64,000 nucleotides of DNA from Chrysoperla carnea (GCF_905475395.1 NC_058340.1:65512181-65576180); one strand, 5' to 3'; shown: positions 51,470 through 63,603, numbered from the stretch's first letter. Notes: generated by a model from the letters alone, not told the origin. A program made the numbers and translations.

Positions 51470-52969
51470 TGCGTCGACTTAAAAATTTAAACTAATTTAA
51501 TATTTACCATATGGTAGGTTATTTTAAGATTGATTAAGATATTAAGAATTATTTTTAATTGTTTTACCTATTAATTGTCTTAATTACTTATATATTGGAA
51601 CTTAACTAATTTGTGGTATTTATTTTATTATTATTAAATAAATATAAGAAAATTTGACGTTTTTCCTTACTAATTGCATGTCAAATTCACGGTTTTATAA
51701 CATATTTTAAGTTGGTACACTTTGTAATTTCGTGGCTACTATACCATAGACTTGTATTAAATACAGACTGATAGAACAAATCATTGCGCTAAAATCATTA
51801 AAAAATTGCACATCAATTAGCGTTAACTATCATTGGTTTGGCTTATCTGCCGCCTGTTGTTCCATCCATTTCCTGTTCATATTTTTTTCCACTAAGCTAT
51901 TAAGGGCAGAAGTGGTCTATTTTGTCGTATCAAGGTGAAATATTTTGCTCTCATTAAATTCTCGAGTGTTTCGCGCATTTGAGAACTAGAGTCGAAGTCG
52001 ACAAGTCATACTACCCCCTTATTCGAAATTCGGGACAAAATGTTATTTGTGGTCAAGTCTTTCGTATACGATTATTGATAATTTATCGCGTTTTTGACAT
52101 TATTCGATCACAATAATTACTTCTTGTGTTCGCTATACGTACAAAATCTAAGCAGGCAAACTTACGCTTTAGCCATCTTAACTCACGTAAATGAAGTCCG
52201 CACTTATAAATGAAAGGATCGTATTTCACTTTTTAATAAAACAAATTTATTTCAATTTGTAGTATTTACATAAAATATTTTTTTAAACAAAATTGTTGTT
52301 TTGTCGTACATAATTGTTTTATACATAATTAAATTGTTTGCACTGCATTATTTTATTCATCATTACAAAATTATAAATAAGCAATGTTTTTTTTTTATTT
52401 TTAAATTTTTTTCACGAGATTTACGAAAATCTTTTTTACTGAATCATATCATTTTTTATTTTAATTTTTTTAAATATAAAAACGTATTATAAAATTAAAT
52501 TAAAAACTAACGTTATTGTTTTTTTTTTGTTTTGTTTTGTAAGAGTTTTTTTTTTTTTGTTTATTACAATCATTTTCAAAAAATCTAAAAAAATATCACT
52601 TGAAAAAATAAATATTTTTTGCAAAAATTAAAAAATTTTCTTCAAATTTTCACATCATTTTGTTTTCAATATACAATCATTAAATTAAAAGGGTTATGAC
52701 TATTAAAGCCATCCACAAAGACTCAATATTTTTGTTCCTGTTCCAGAGAGACTTTCAAGAACAATAGTCAGAAGAGGACCTGCTAGAAAACTGCCTAAAT
52801 TTGGAAAAAATACAAAATCCTAACGCTACTTCAAAATGTTTTCCCACAATAATTTACGCGATATCACAAAAGCTCTAAGCAAATCGTTAAATGCATTTGA
52901 TTTTTATAATTTGTAAGTTTATATTTCCTTATTTTTATTTGAAGAAAATTTCAAAAAATCGGGAAACAT

Positions 52970-53090
52970 TTTTTGTCTCTAATTTCGGTAAAACTCAGTA
53001 CATAAAGTAATTATCATCCATAAAATAAAAAAATCGGGTCCTCTTGACGATCAGATGAGTAGTTTCGGATTTTTTTAAGTAAACATTTTC
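52970..53090 (+). repeat. Diverged arm of the palindromic dispersed repeat family
   Basis: The order of motifs (attttttgtctctaatttcg, gtaaaactcagta, aaaaatcgggt, cgatcagatgagtag) parallels the reverse complement of 60235-60350 (ttatctccaatttcg, ataaaactcagta, aaaaatcgggt, gatgattggtcgaa). The copy is old and carries substitutions and indels throughout. Confidence 0.6.
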
Positions 53091-53559
53091 CAAAAAGATT
53101 TCAAAATCCGCGTTTGTGCTTGGTAATTTAAACATTTAACAGGAACAAAAACATTGAATGCTTATGGATCACAAAAAAATAAAAAGGGCATAAAATAAAG
53201 CTAAATGGCAGGCACAATACTTATTAAAATATTATCAAACAAATAACTAAATTAATTTTATTGAGCCATTTCTTTTTCCATTTTTATTTAGAAGCGTATG
53301 ACGACGATAATACATTTAAAAATATAATATGAAAATTTTTGTAACCAAAATTACCCTAGCGACATAAAGTTTCTATGTCCGTAAAATTTTTGAGAAAAAT
53401 TTTCATAAAATGTACAAATAATATCCCTAATTTAAACATTTACATCACGAACTGTTTTTTTTTTTCTAACGATGCATAAAGATTTCCCACACATATTTGT
53501 TAATCAAATCACAATAAAGTTCTTTAATAATGAAAAACTAGCGCCTCATATCTACATCA

Positions 53560-53945
53560 TTTAATGAAAATATAATTTGTATCCATAAACCGGACATCAA
53601 GCATTCAACTTTCCATATATTTAAACTGAAAGTGAAATTTACAAAATTTAAAACACCACCGCCCCATCCCCAGATTTCTTGGTAACATAGATCATAGCAC
53701 TCTGTCAAGGTACCTTTCAACCCAAAAACAAAGAATCAAAATCTTATAAAACATCTCTTTTTGCGTCAAGGGTTGTAGCAGCTGAACCGATTTTGATAAA
53801 AACCATCACTAGAAATCCTGCTTTAAAAATAAAAACGCATTTAAAACGGTTCACCCGTTTAAACGGTGCGACAGACAGGAACACAGAGCGGTCAAACTTA
53901 TAACATTCCTCTGTTGGTCTCGGGGGTTAAAACAGGAAATTATTA
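53560..53945. repeat. Dispersed repeat with a 'gcagctgaaccgattttgat' segment
   Basis: This block differs from its AT-rich surroundings and carries phrases that recur widely in insect repeats: gcagctgaaccgattttgat (about 53778), cgacagacaggaacacagag (about 53869) and a gtcggggg-like tail gtctcgggggttaaaa (about 53918). I read it as a non-autonomous element or the tail of one; no full ends or target duplication are certain. The open frame on the - strand at 53538-53720 lies inside it and is not a gene. Confidence 0.5.
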
Positions 53946-55707
53946 ACAAACCACACTTATAAAAACAGCGTAGGTATGGCAGCTGATAACAGGCGCCATT
54001 GAAATAAAATTATAAAGGGGGAACCGAAACACCGGAGACAATTTTTGTATTATTTTATCTCTGTTTTTGGTTGTTTTCACGATAATTGAGGATTATTGCG
54101 GGCACGTGCTTCTCTTGCAAACACACACTTTCCTCCTCCCTGAATAGTTTCGAATTTCATTAGCCAAATGACTCATCACAAGACTTTGTTTAGTTAAGGA
54201 TGTGATTTTTAAACTTAATTCATCATACGAGCAGACAGTACCAGCATATTTAAATTTCAGACTATATTTTTTTTGTAATATCTGTCGATTAAAACCGGTT
54301 CTACCTTTTCTAGAATAAGTTCGTACTTGAGGAAGATGTTATATTTTTGACATTCTATTGGGGCAAAGCGGCTCTGGTTAACACCAATGAAATTTTCAAC
54401 TTTTCTTACTGCTTGACCGTAAAATATCGGATTCTTTCAATCCTGATTCTTGACTTTCTTAACGAAGTATTAAAAGTAGACAAACAGATATTTCCTTAAA
54501 CTTATATTACATTATTATCCCTTATTTAACTCATATTCGTTTGAAAGTTTTTTTAATTTCCAAATTTGTATACTTTTTTTTATTAAATCCTTCAAAAATA
54601 TAACGAAAATTTTATTACCAAATTAACAACAAACATTCACTAATTTTTTTTTAAAAAATAAAACTAAATCGAAAACAGTTTAACAATATTAATATAATAT
54701 TTTACAAAATTTAATTGGCTATAAGGAACGAAACAAAAGGTTTATTCTTTTTAAGCCACATTTTACGCACCAGTTCGCTTTATAAATTAAAAATGGCGAA
54801 TTGTTAAAATTAACCTATTTAAAAAATGCATTAATTCTCCATTTTTTTACACAAACAGTTAATTGGTTAGTATTTAAAATAGTGTAGCTAAAAAGAACAA
54901 ACATAATTTTGATTAACTAAAATTTCTCTTTACATTCTTTGATTCCATATTTAACAAAAAAAAGTCCCTTTCTCTAATTTTCAAGAGTTTGCTCGAGAAG
55001 TTAATGTTTAAACTAGGAGGTCGAACAAATTTAAACTAAAACTTCATTACGACTCCAATAAAATTAATACTTCAAGCAATATGGGATCGATATTTAATCG
55101 ATTCATTAATATCTTAGAATTTTGCAAAGAAGTAATTTTTCTACTATCGCAATGAAGCTTTAGCTTCATCCAAGATTTATTTTATGCAAATTTTGTAAAG
55201 TGAGCATTTAATTTTAAAATACGTATTGTAATATTGGCCGCACAAAGCTCAAATTTCTAATCATTGAATAAGAAATATTAAATGTAAAAATAATTTATTC
55301 AATTCAGTTAACAAAAATTACAAAATAGAAAAAATTATTTTAAAATAAAAAGTTTTTTTCGAATTTCGAACGTCAATTATTATTTTTATACAAATACAAG
55401 GAGTGAAGTCACTAAGCATAAACGACTCTCAAAAAAACGAATGTACTCTAAAATGTAAAATTGAAATGAGAAAAAAGAGTGGAGACATGCGCGCATAGCT
55501 TTCTCAAAAAGGATAATATTTTTTTACAAATTTTTTTCTATCTATTGCAAGTCTTTTTTTACAAATAGCTTCTTTCTTACTTAAAAAACAATAATAACAA
55601 AACAAAAAAGGATCAAAAAAATAAAGGACAAATCTAAATATACAAAAAAAAAAAAAAATGGTATCAAAACCATTCTGTTGTGGGGCTGTTTTTGAATGTT
55701 GTTATTT

Positions 55708-58700
55708 CTAAGCAGTATGTTTAATACAAAACACGTTTAAAAATATAGAATATTGATCTGGTGCAATAATTCGTGAACGTTTTAAATGTGTTTCCATAAC
55801 ACAATTCTCTAATGGTTGCATTGGCATATCCATTTTGAGTTCAACACTTTGGATGACCTTTGATATTAATGATAAAAAATGATACCATTGATGATACTGT
55901 TCCATTGCTTCGTTTACTTGTAATGTGGCAAATAATGTTTCGCTACGTTCTATTAACTTTGTAATACATGATATACCAAACTGTGGAAGTAGAAATTTTA
56001 CGAATTAATGGTGTTGGTGCATTTTATTTTGAATTATTTTATGTCAATTCATCATTTTAACTTATTATGAAATTTCGAATTAATCTAAGAAAAATATTGA
56101 TAAGATAATACGCAAAAATCGTATTTAAAATTTAAATCCATTAATGATTTTAAATGACAAAATATAAATACGATAGAGTCAAGATGAAACGATGTTAAAG
56201 AGAATGAAGCAGTGGATTCGTTGGCACCAGATTGGTCGTCTCAACCACCCCTTTCACCTGACTCATTCATCCCCAAAGCTACATGCTCCGCAATTTACCG
56301 AATCAAGGAATGGCTACGAGAAGTCCATCTTATTACTGGGACTTTGCGTAAGGCATGTGATAGGCCAAACTGTGTATAACCAGTACTAGGCCATTCGACT
56401 GTGCTCACCTGAAACTCACTAAAGCACAGTTAAGAAGAGTGGTGGGAGGCACCCATTAGCGGTACCCCTCTTATGTATTATTATAATTATTAAACATGCA
56501 AATTTTGCGTTAGTTAAAAAATAATGGATCAATTCACTTGAAACCTTCTACATTCTCTTTTAGGTGTACCGTTTGAAGAACCTTCAGAAAATCTAACCAT
56601 TATGGGAATTACAACCGTATTGAATTGGTATAGAATAACTCTTTTGTAAAACTTTATTTAATTATTACCTTATTACACAGTACTAAACCAAGTGAACTTT
56701 TTTCGGGCGATATAAGACGAGCATTTTCTTCTTTTATTATATCAGTTAAAACTGATGTTAATTTTAATATACTGTCCATATTTAATTGATCTACGAACCT
56801 GAAATATAAAATTTATTTTAGACTAATTATGGAAAGGCCGTTTAAGCTAAGAAATAAAGCCGGATAAAGTCTAAAAGGTTGCAATTCTAAAGAAAAATAT
56901 GATTTTTTTGTGTGTAGAATAAAATCATATACCAAGCACACTTTCTTTTTAGATGTTCGTCCAAGTCAATTCTGCTAAAAAATTATGAAATTTAAGAAAG
57001 CGCATTCTCATTTGAGAATAGCAACCTTAAATGCTTTATTCCCTACAGTAGTTTCAATAATGATTGTTCAAATTCTTCGTAGAAGAGACAAATTTATCTT
57101 ATCTTCTTATTTTCCAGTTAATCGAAAATATAAAGAAAAAATATTTAAGTAAATAATTAGACTTACCTATCAAAAAAATGAAAAAATTGGGGAAGAATAT
57201 TATCTGTAAGTTGATCTTTTTTACCAGCAACTGGAATTGATGCCAGTAATTTCATCCATATTTCTAAATACTTATCAGCGTAATTCTTGCATAAATGCGG
57301 CAAAAGTCGTAATAACAATACCTTAAAAAGAAATTCACATATAATTTTTAAAATTCAATAAAAAAAAAAAAAATACTGGGTAGAGTCCAACGGTTAACAT
57401 CCATACTAATCTAGGGATGTCTAATAATAATCATGATGTCATACTAATCTGTGATTCTGCACCTCTTGCCAACTAACCTCTTTGGAAAGAAATGCGAACC
57501 AGATGCGGCTCTCAGACTAAATCTGGCCTTATACTGAACTGAGACGCATTAAGGTCATGCATTTATCTTACGAAGGTATTCACTTCCAAGATCCGTCGAC
57601 GTTCTACCCCCTTCTAACTTCGGGAACAAGTTCTCAGTAAAGATAAACACCAGTTAGGAATGGAATGAAAACTTGGTTAAGCCAAAAGTTGTGGTATTTA
57701 ATACCGACGGATCTAAGTTAGTAATACCGACGGATCTTAAGTCTATTTATGTCCCACCTAGGATAGCCACTCTAATCCAACTTAATAATAGCAAATAACT
57801 AATTTTCCCGATCTAGAGTGCATTTAAAGATTGTCATTAACTTACCTTTCCTTTTCTAACACCAACATAACCACTAAATTTATCATCATTTAAAACACCA
57901 TTAAATATTTTATTTAATAAATCTTCTTTATTATCATTTTTAACTAATGAATCGTCTTGTAATTGTTTTAAAATTTCCTCCTTCTCTTCAACGGTAGCTG
58001 TCTCTAATTGTTGTATCTTTTGTTTCTCTTTGATTTCTCTTAGCTTTAATGTATTGGCAATGGCTAATGGATTATTTAAATCTTCTAATCGTAGCACAAG
58101 GCCAAATAATGTTTCCAATTCTAGTAATGTTTGTTTGGTTTTTCGTACATCACGTTGCATGCTTAAAGATAATTGATTTGATTCTGTTTCTTTATCGTGT
58201 GATACTACATCCATATCGATTATTTTTCTAGGTGCTGTCACCGAGCCACACTGAAAACAAATTTTTTGTTACAGACACTATCAAAGGTTTACCATATTCA
58301 TGTCCTAAAGGTCAATAATCGGCTTGTGGTGGTTAAAAACGGTGTACTAATTAGGTGGATTTTATGAAAATCTATACCAAAATATAGTGAGTAGTAATTC
58401 ATATACACAGGGTATAAAAAAAAATGATATAATAAAAATAAACAGGAGAATTTAAAAAGAAAAACATTGTACTTACTTGTAATTTTCCTAATGAATTTTC
58501 AAACTGCAGCGGCGTGTATGTTCTGTGTATTTGAGTCGGATTATTATCTCGATCTCGATGGTTTCGATCATCTTTATTATAATCTAAAGGGAAAAAGACA
58601 TATAATTTAATTACATGTGTTGGGGCAGTTTTCCTAGAATAATAAATAAAAATAATATTTACCATCTTTTCGATGGTTTTGATGTCGATTATGATTTTGA

Positions 58701-61700
58701 TAACGATTATTTTTCGAATGTTGATCTTGTTTTGTTGTAGGTCTGTTTTCTTTTTCTAATTTATTTTGACGATCCACAAATACCTAGAAATTCGAAATAA
58801 ATTATTTAACTATCCAATCTAATTGGAGATTAACCAAGGTAAATGATGTCTTCTGAATGTGCAGAAGAACATTTGGACAGTCTTGAAGAATCCAAAATAT
58901 AAAATATGTGAAGTAAGAAAAGTTTTTATGGGCGTTCTTATTTATAAAACAAAGAAGGCATGTGTACTGTGTGTTATGGTTAGGCTACTGTGTATGATTG
59001 GCTACTGCGAAGAACTTCAAGTGATGAGTCTGCCTGGCTGGATTCATGTATACAATCTCTCTTTGTTTTATACATAAGGTCCGTAAGAACACTTCTTCCT
59101 TCATATACTTCATAAATGGCTAACGATATGGCTTACAAATTGTATATTACTATTATTATTATTATTCAATCCAATAATTAAAATGATACTAACAGTGTAA
59201 TAGAAATCATCAAAATAAGGTGTGCCCGTATTTAATTGCAATAGCTGTATATTAATCAACCATTGTTTTTCACGATTTGTCATCAAACCAGCATATTCAT
59301 CTTTATTCTCTGGTTCCCCTCTTTGATTCTGTTGCTGTTGCATTTGTTGTTGATGTGGATTATTATGTTGCGGATAATTATTGTTACGGTTATTTGCATT
59401 CAAACCACCAGGACGCTGACCTTGTTGATGGCCTGCATTTTGTTGAAGGAATGCAGCATTGTTTTCTTGATGAAATGGTGGTCGTATATGATTGTATGGT
59501 TGAAAACTTTGTGTGTGAAAATCCGGTCGAAAATTTTTAAAATTTGTATTCGGTAACTGCAAAAGATACAAATTTCAAAAATATATTAAGATGATGTATT
59601 TTGTAAAAGATATCTTAAAACCAATGCATCTATCGTTAATTACAAACGGTTTTTATTATTATTATTTTCGCAATACTTTTTTATTAATTTTAATTTAAGA
59701 AGGGATTGTTTTTCCCGAAATTATAAAAAATAATTATTTTTTCGGCAGTTACAAATATTTGTTCCATCGAAACTAGACTAAAATGAAGTGATTAAATAAC
59801 TTTCTATTTCATTTATTTTGACTCAAATTCCAGTTTTTTTTTTATCAACAAGAAAAATACACGTTGAAAAATCAAAAGCATAATAATATAAAATTCTAAC
59901 GTTTTTGTATTTTAATTGTGAAAAGTTCAACATTCCAGCAAAGAATGAAACAATAGAATCGCTAGTGTGGAAGTTGGCTTACATGCGCCTATATTATTAG
60001 TCTTCAATTTTAATATATATATATATATATATATAAATGGAAGGTGACTGGTCTTTTTTTGCAATTTCTTTAAATTTAAAAATCGAGAAAATAGCAAAAA
60101 AAATTTTTGTTTTGGAATTTGATGAAACTCGGTGGATGGGGTAATTTTGGTCCAAAAAGTATAAAAATCAGGTTAATTTAATGATTGGATGCAGAGTTTT
60201 TGAGATATCGTGATATTTAGATCGATTTTAGTCCGTATCTCAAAAATTATTCGACCAATCATCAAATGCACCCGATTTTTGTACTTTTTGGGTCAAAATT
60301 ACCTTATATACTGAGTTTTATCGAAATTGGAGATAAAAAAATTTCTCGATTTTTTGCAATTTTTTTAAGGGGTACCCATTTGAAAAAATCGAGAAAATCG
60401 CAAAAAAATTTTTGTTTTGGAATTTGATGAAACTCGGTGGATGGGGTAATTTTGGCCCGAAAAGTATAAAAATCAAGTTAATTTAATGATTGGATCTTTA
60501 GAAAGTTATAATGTCAGCGAGTATCTTGGACAAAACTTCATTTTCAATAAAATCCATAAAATTGTGTACAAAAAGGAGGATAAGTGAGGGCTTTAACGTT
60601 ATAGTCTTTGTTTTTAAAGCAGGGATTGCCCAGAAATGTGGGCGAGTATCAGCTAGTGTAGGTATATAATTTGATCAGAAAAAGTCTGCGGGTGTCACTC
60701 TTACAGAATATTTGATTATAGAAATTTTAGACTCATCCGCCATTGAAAAGATTTGGGCATATTTGTCGCTTATTCGTAACTAGGTATCTTTTAAGGTTTA
60801 TTCTAGTTTTATGGTCAAGGAAATCATTAAGCTTGAGGATCTCAATTGAACGGATATGATTAAGCTTTAAATTTTTAAAACAATAAGAAATGTAAAAAAT
60901 AATAAACGTGTGCTCCATGCGCTTCAGCATTTTTTTAATTTTTGAGATAATTTTATATGGTGAAGGCTGTCAAGAGGACATTCAACAAAATTATATATAA
61001 AGATTAAATAATAAAATGCGATCAAGTCGTTTCTTGCCAACATCTCAATCAAAACATATTTTTTAACAATTTAGTGTGAAATACTCTGTCTCAACAGTCT
61101 CTATCTTATATATTTAAACGAGCAATTCTTGTATATATATATATATCAACGATCTTGGAAATGGCTCCAACGATTTTCATGAAAATGAGTATGTAGGGGT
61201 TTTTTGGGGCGATAAGTCGATCTAACAAGGTTTCATTTAAAAAAAACGTCGTTTTATCCGTCTTTTCATGAAAAACTGAAACCGGCAATGCAAATTATAA
61301 CTCTTCCTGACATCTATTGGTGTATATCGTAGTTAATGAAATAGAATACATTACCGGGACATTCAAATTGGTATTTGTGTGGAGATATTTAAAACGGTCT
61401 TCTATTAATGATAAAATTTGTGTCTTTTTAAGAATACCGAGCAAAGCTCGGTCATCCAGATAAAATACATTTAAATAAAAAAAACTTTAAACAAAAAGAA
61501 AACCGACTTCAAAAGAAAAATTTTTCCAAAACAAATTAAAATGCACTAAAAAGTAAAAAAATAACGATAATATAAATAAACATCACTGTTTATCCATCAA
61601 GCTCAAAAAAGACCTAAGGTATGTTGCCAATTCCTATTGAGGTACCGATGCCTAATTATACCCATGTCAGTTATTTAAAAAGGTCATTTACCTCAAGAAA

Positions 61701-63603
61701 TTATCAATTCGACGATAATAATAATAATAATAATAAAAACTTACAGGAAAATTTCTATTTGGAAGAAGAGTATTTTTTTGATGTATTCCTCCCATATTTG
61801 GTCGAATATTAATACTAGGTCTTGGAACACCGGTTGACATATTGTGTGCGGAAGATGATACTCCATGTTGCATTAATAATGGATGTGGAGTTACAAAACG
61901 AAATATATTTGGCGAATGTTGTGCTCCTAAACCAGGCGGCGGCATATACGGTGGATTTAATAACATTGAATTTAATCCAGGTGGAAATCGCGGTGGGGGT
62001 TGCATTTGATGATTAGGCTACGAAAAATATCATAATTTTTAATCTATTTCCATTTGTTTTTATTTTTATTTATATTAATACCGGCATGAAATTAGGCAGA
62101 AATGATGGCTTTGGTGGTACTTCATTATTACGATTTGTCAGCAAACCTCGTTCTAATTCTTCAACTGTACAAACGTTTTTTGGCAAAGTCAGTCCATTTG
62201 TTAAACCTCCTAGAATTGAATTTGAAATAAATTAGTAAAAATTTTGGAGCAAATAATAGGAGCAAATATTCATGAAATTTATTCAAGGGTAATTAGTTAA
62301 AAATATTATATTTGTAATTAATTTCTATTTAAAAAAAAATACATTTTTTTCTTTAGGGTAAAAGATTTTTCGCTCGGACCAATCTACAACATACGTAGAA
62401 TTCGTTATCCATTTAAATTTTCCCGCAATTGAGAGTGCGAACAGCCGCAGCCAATCAAAAGCAGGCATATTGCTTGAGGTACAATCTAAATCCATGGATA
62501 TAGAAATATTAAAATCTAAAACACACGAAATAGTATCGTTCTATTTGAATTTCTCGCAAATGAGAGCCGTAGCCAATCAAAAGTAGGCACATTGCTTTTC
62601 CCCCGGGGTGATACACCCCTCTCGTCTAAAGTAGGACTTTATACCACATCCCTACTATAATTACTAGATCCGTGGGTTAACCACATGTAAAACACTAAAC
62701 TAACGGATAATAATAATACAAAAAAAGGTCTGAAAAAGTATGATTTTCTAAAAACTTATATCACGAAAAAATAAAAACTGATCAATTTCATTTTCCTGAA
62801 AATATTATCTAAAATCCAATTATTAATAATTACATAATCTGTCATTTCAATTTTTAACTTAAATAATTTCTTTCTTACATAAAAAAAAAATGAAAACATT
62901 TTATTTGCACACTAAAGTTCAAATTAAAAAAGACAAATTTACCATTTTTCTGTTGATTGAAAACCGAATTTATATGATTTTCGGGTAGAGATTTGATTAA
63001 CATAGACGCACTATTGGACAAGTCTTTATTTCGAGAACTTGTATGTGGTGTGGATGTTTGCGTCACATCTGGAGGTTTTACAATATTTGCCCAAATATCC
63101 ACATTATTTTGATTCGACGATGCATTTATTAAGTCATCATCAACTAATTTATTTAAGGATTCTTCTAAAAAACAAAAACAAAAAATAGTGTAAACTTGTT
63201 TACAATTGGAAATGCTGTCCATGGAAGATGAATTGGTAATTTCCATACCTAGAGTGTGATTTTTTTTCGAACTTTCTGCTATTTCGGCCAATTGTTCATG
63301 TTGTGCTTCCCAATCATCCAACGGACCTGCACTAGTTTCATTATCATCACCAAATGTCTCATCATTTAAAGCATCATACTCTTGTTCATCATGATCTAAA
63401 TCTTCTAGATCACCGGGACATTCTTCATCACGCTATAAATCAGTTTTTTAATTTATAATAAATTGTTTTTGATTTTTTTTAGAACACGTCAGTAAAGTTC
63501 ATGCAAAGTGTCATTCGTTGGCTATTTATAAAATTTATTTGATTTGATTGATTGAAAAACTTACACTCAAAGAGGTATCAAACCCGAAAAATGAATCTGC
63601 CAT
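55708..63603 (-). CDS. Patr-1: PAT1 homolog, mRNA decapping / P-body factor
   Basis: PAT1 proteins bridge the DDX6 helicase (Me31B), the LSM1-7 ring and the decapping complex, driving decay of deadenylated mRNA in P-bodies. Exons in transcript order: 63565-63603, 63249-63432, 62943-63164, 62082-62209, 61745-62017, 59194-59556, 58663-58783, 58477-58583, 57846-58250, 57167-57321, 56669-56798, 55708-55980. All phases agree, giving 799 aa (human PATL1 770). The N-terminus [13 protein letters not shown] plus [12 protein letters not shown]-like [15 protein letters not shown] matches the acidic PAT1 N-terminal motif. The middle is Pro, Asn and Gln rich. [20 protein letters not shown] with PYFDDFYY, and [12 protein letters not shown], match human YANLMLQREKDW..., PYLDDFYY and PVQFEGSLGKL. 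The C-terminal 320 residues form the helical PatC domain ([26 protein letters not shown]). The ATG context caaATGg is good for insects. Confidence 0.95.
55981..56668 (-). other. Patr-1 intron 11 with a retrotransposon fragment
   Basis: The intron joins ...LCNK to FGIS in phase 0. Its centre, 56188-56480, is a degraded non-LTR retrotransposon piece lying on the opposite (+) strand. The rest is A/T-rich. Confidence 0.8.
56188..56480 (+). mobile_element. Degraded non-LTR retrotransposon, RNase H and C-terminal part
   Basis: Translation of + gives ENEAVDSLA (56200-56226), the counterpart of the RNase H motif GNE.AD.LA, then [13 protein letters not shown] frameshift later, [14 protein letters not shown] (56409-56450) matches the conserved block (LTK.QLR.VVG..TGH) that follows RNase H in many insect non-LTR elements. 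Stops and frameshifts show it is dead. A tattattataattatta stretch after it resembles an A/T-rich 3' tail. Confidence 0.65.
56799..57166 (-). other. Patr-1 intron 10, 368 bp
   Basis: The intron splits an Arg codon (AG|G) between ...FFHFFD and FVDQ. No repeat or gene is recognised. Confidence 0.85.
57322..57845 (-). other. Patr-1 intron 9 with a second retrotransposon fragment
   Basis: The intron joins ...VRKGK to VLLLRL in phase 0. Most of it (about 57370-57790) is a degraded retroelement on the + strand. Confidence 0.8.
57370..57790 (+). mobile_element. Degraded non-LTR retrotransposon, RT to RNase H junction
   Basis: Translation of + gives [11 protein letters not shown] (57512-57544) and, after a stop, GHAFIL, which match the linker between reverse transcriptase and RNase H. 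Then [13 protein letters not shown] (about 57679-57717) matches the RNase H start (V..TDGS). The segment around TDGS is partly duplicated (57699-57714 and 57722-57737). Frames are broken. Confidence 0.65.
58784..59193 (-). other. Patr-1 intron 6, 410 bp
   Basis: Donor gttagt after ...FDDFYYT and acceptor tttctag before VFVDRQNK, phase 0. The + strand frame at 58859-59077 is not a recognised protein. Confidence 0.8.
60058..60500. repeat. Palindromic repeat cluster, three arms (+, -, +)
   Basis: Arm 1 (about 60075-60195) contains ttttgttttggaatttgatg, aaactcggtggatggggtaa and aaaaagtataaaaatcaggt. Arm 2 (about 60230-60375) is its diverged reverse complement, meeting arm 1 at ttttgagatatcg/...cgtatctcaaaaa. 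Arm 3 (about 60380-60498) repeats arm 1 nearly exactly. Arm 1 and arm 3 differ at only a few positions, so the last duplication is recent. Confidence 0.8.
61100..61470. repeat. Dispersed repeat ending in a ccgagcaaagctcgg hairpin
   Basis: A less AT-rich block after an (at)n run contains cgatcttggaaatggctcca and ggggcgataagtcgatctaa, and ends with the hairpin ccgagc-aaa-gctcgg (61437-61451) followed by tcatccagata. A 3' hairpin is suggestive of a Helitron end, but the CTRR terminus is not seen. The - strand frame 61106-61288 is not a gene. Confidence 0.45.
62210..62942 (-). other. Patr-1 intron 3, 733 bp, with a diverged direct repeat
   Basis: The intron splits a Gly codon (G|GA). Within it, 62411-62476 and 62550-62600 share tttaaattttcccgcaa/tttgaatttctcgcaaa and agccaatcaaaagcaggca/agccaatcaaaagtaggca. 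The region is less AT-rich and repeat-like. Confidence 0.7.

Larger units (their letters stand above)
51470..55707. other. Intergenic region between UFC1 and Patr-1
   Basis: This 4.2-kb interval holds the UFC1 promoter side and the Patr-1 3' flank. An accatagac site (51743-51751) lies 274 bases above the UFC1 ATG. The 51.85-52.16 kb part is less AT-rich without a coding frame. About 52970-53090 is a diverged arm of the palindromic repeat family, and about 53560-53945 is a separate dispersed repeat. From 54.5 to 55.7 kb it is A/T-rich with no recognisable gene. TTTATT motifs near 55.29 and 55.17 kb are possible - strand poly(A) signals for Patr-1. Confidence 0.6.
59557..61744 (-). other. Patr-1 intron 5, 2.2 kb, repeat-rich
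   Basis: The intron joins ...LPNRNFP to LPNTNFKNF in phase 0. It contains an (at)n run near 60015-60035, the palindromic repeat cluster at 60058-60500, a second repeat at 61100-61470 and a taataataa run at 61716-61736. Confidence 0.8.

Noticed and set aside
57837-58241. Stand-alone 134-aa gene
   Set aside because: It is exon 9 of Patr-1, with in-phase acceptor and donor.
63165-63248. Reading through to make one long Patr-1 exon
   Set aside because: The donor gtatgg and acceptor tttttag are strong, and the joined product NHTLEESLNK fits the family better; kept as a possible retained intron.
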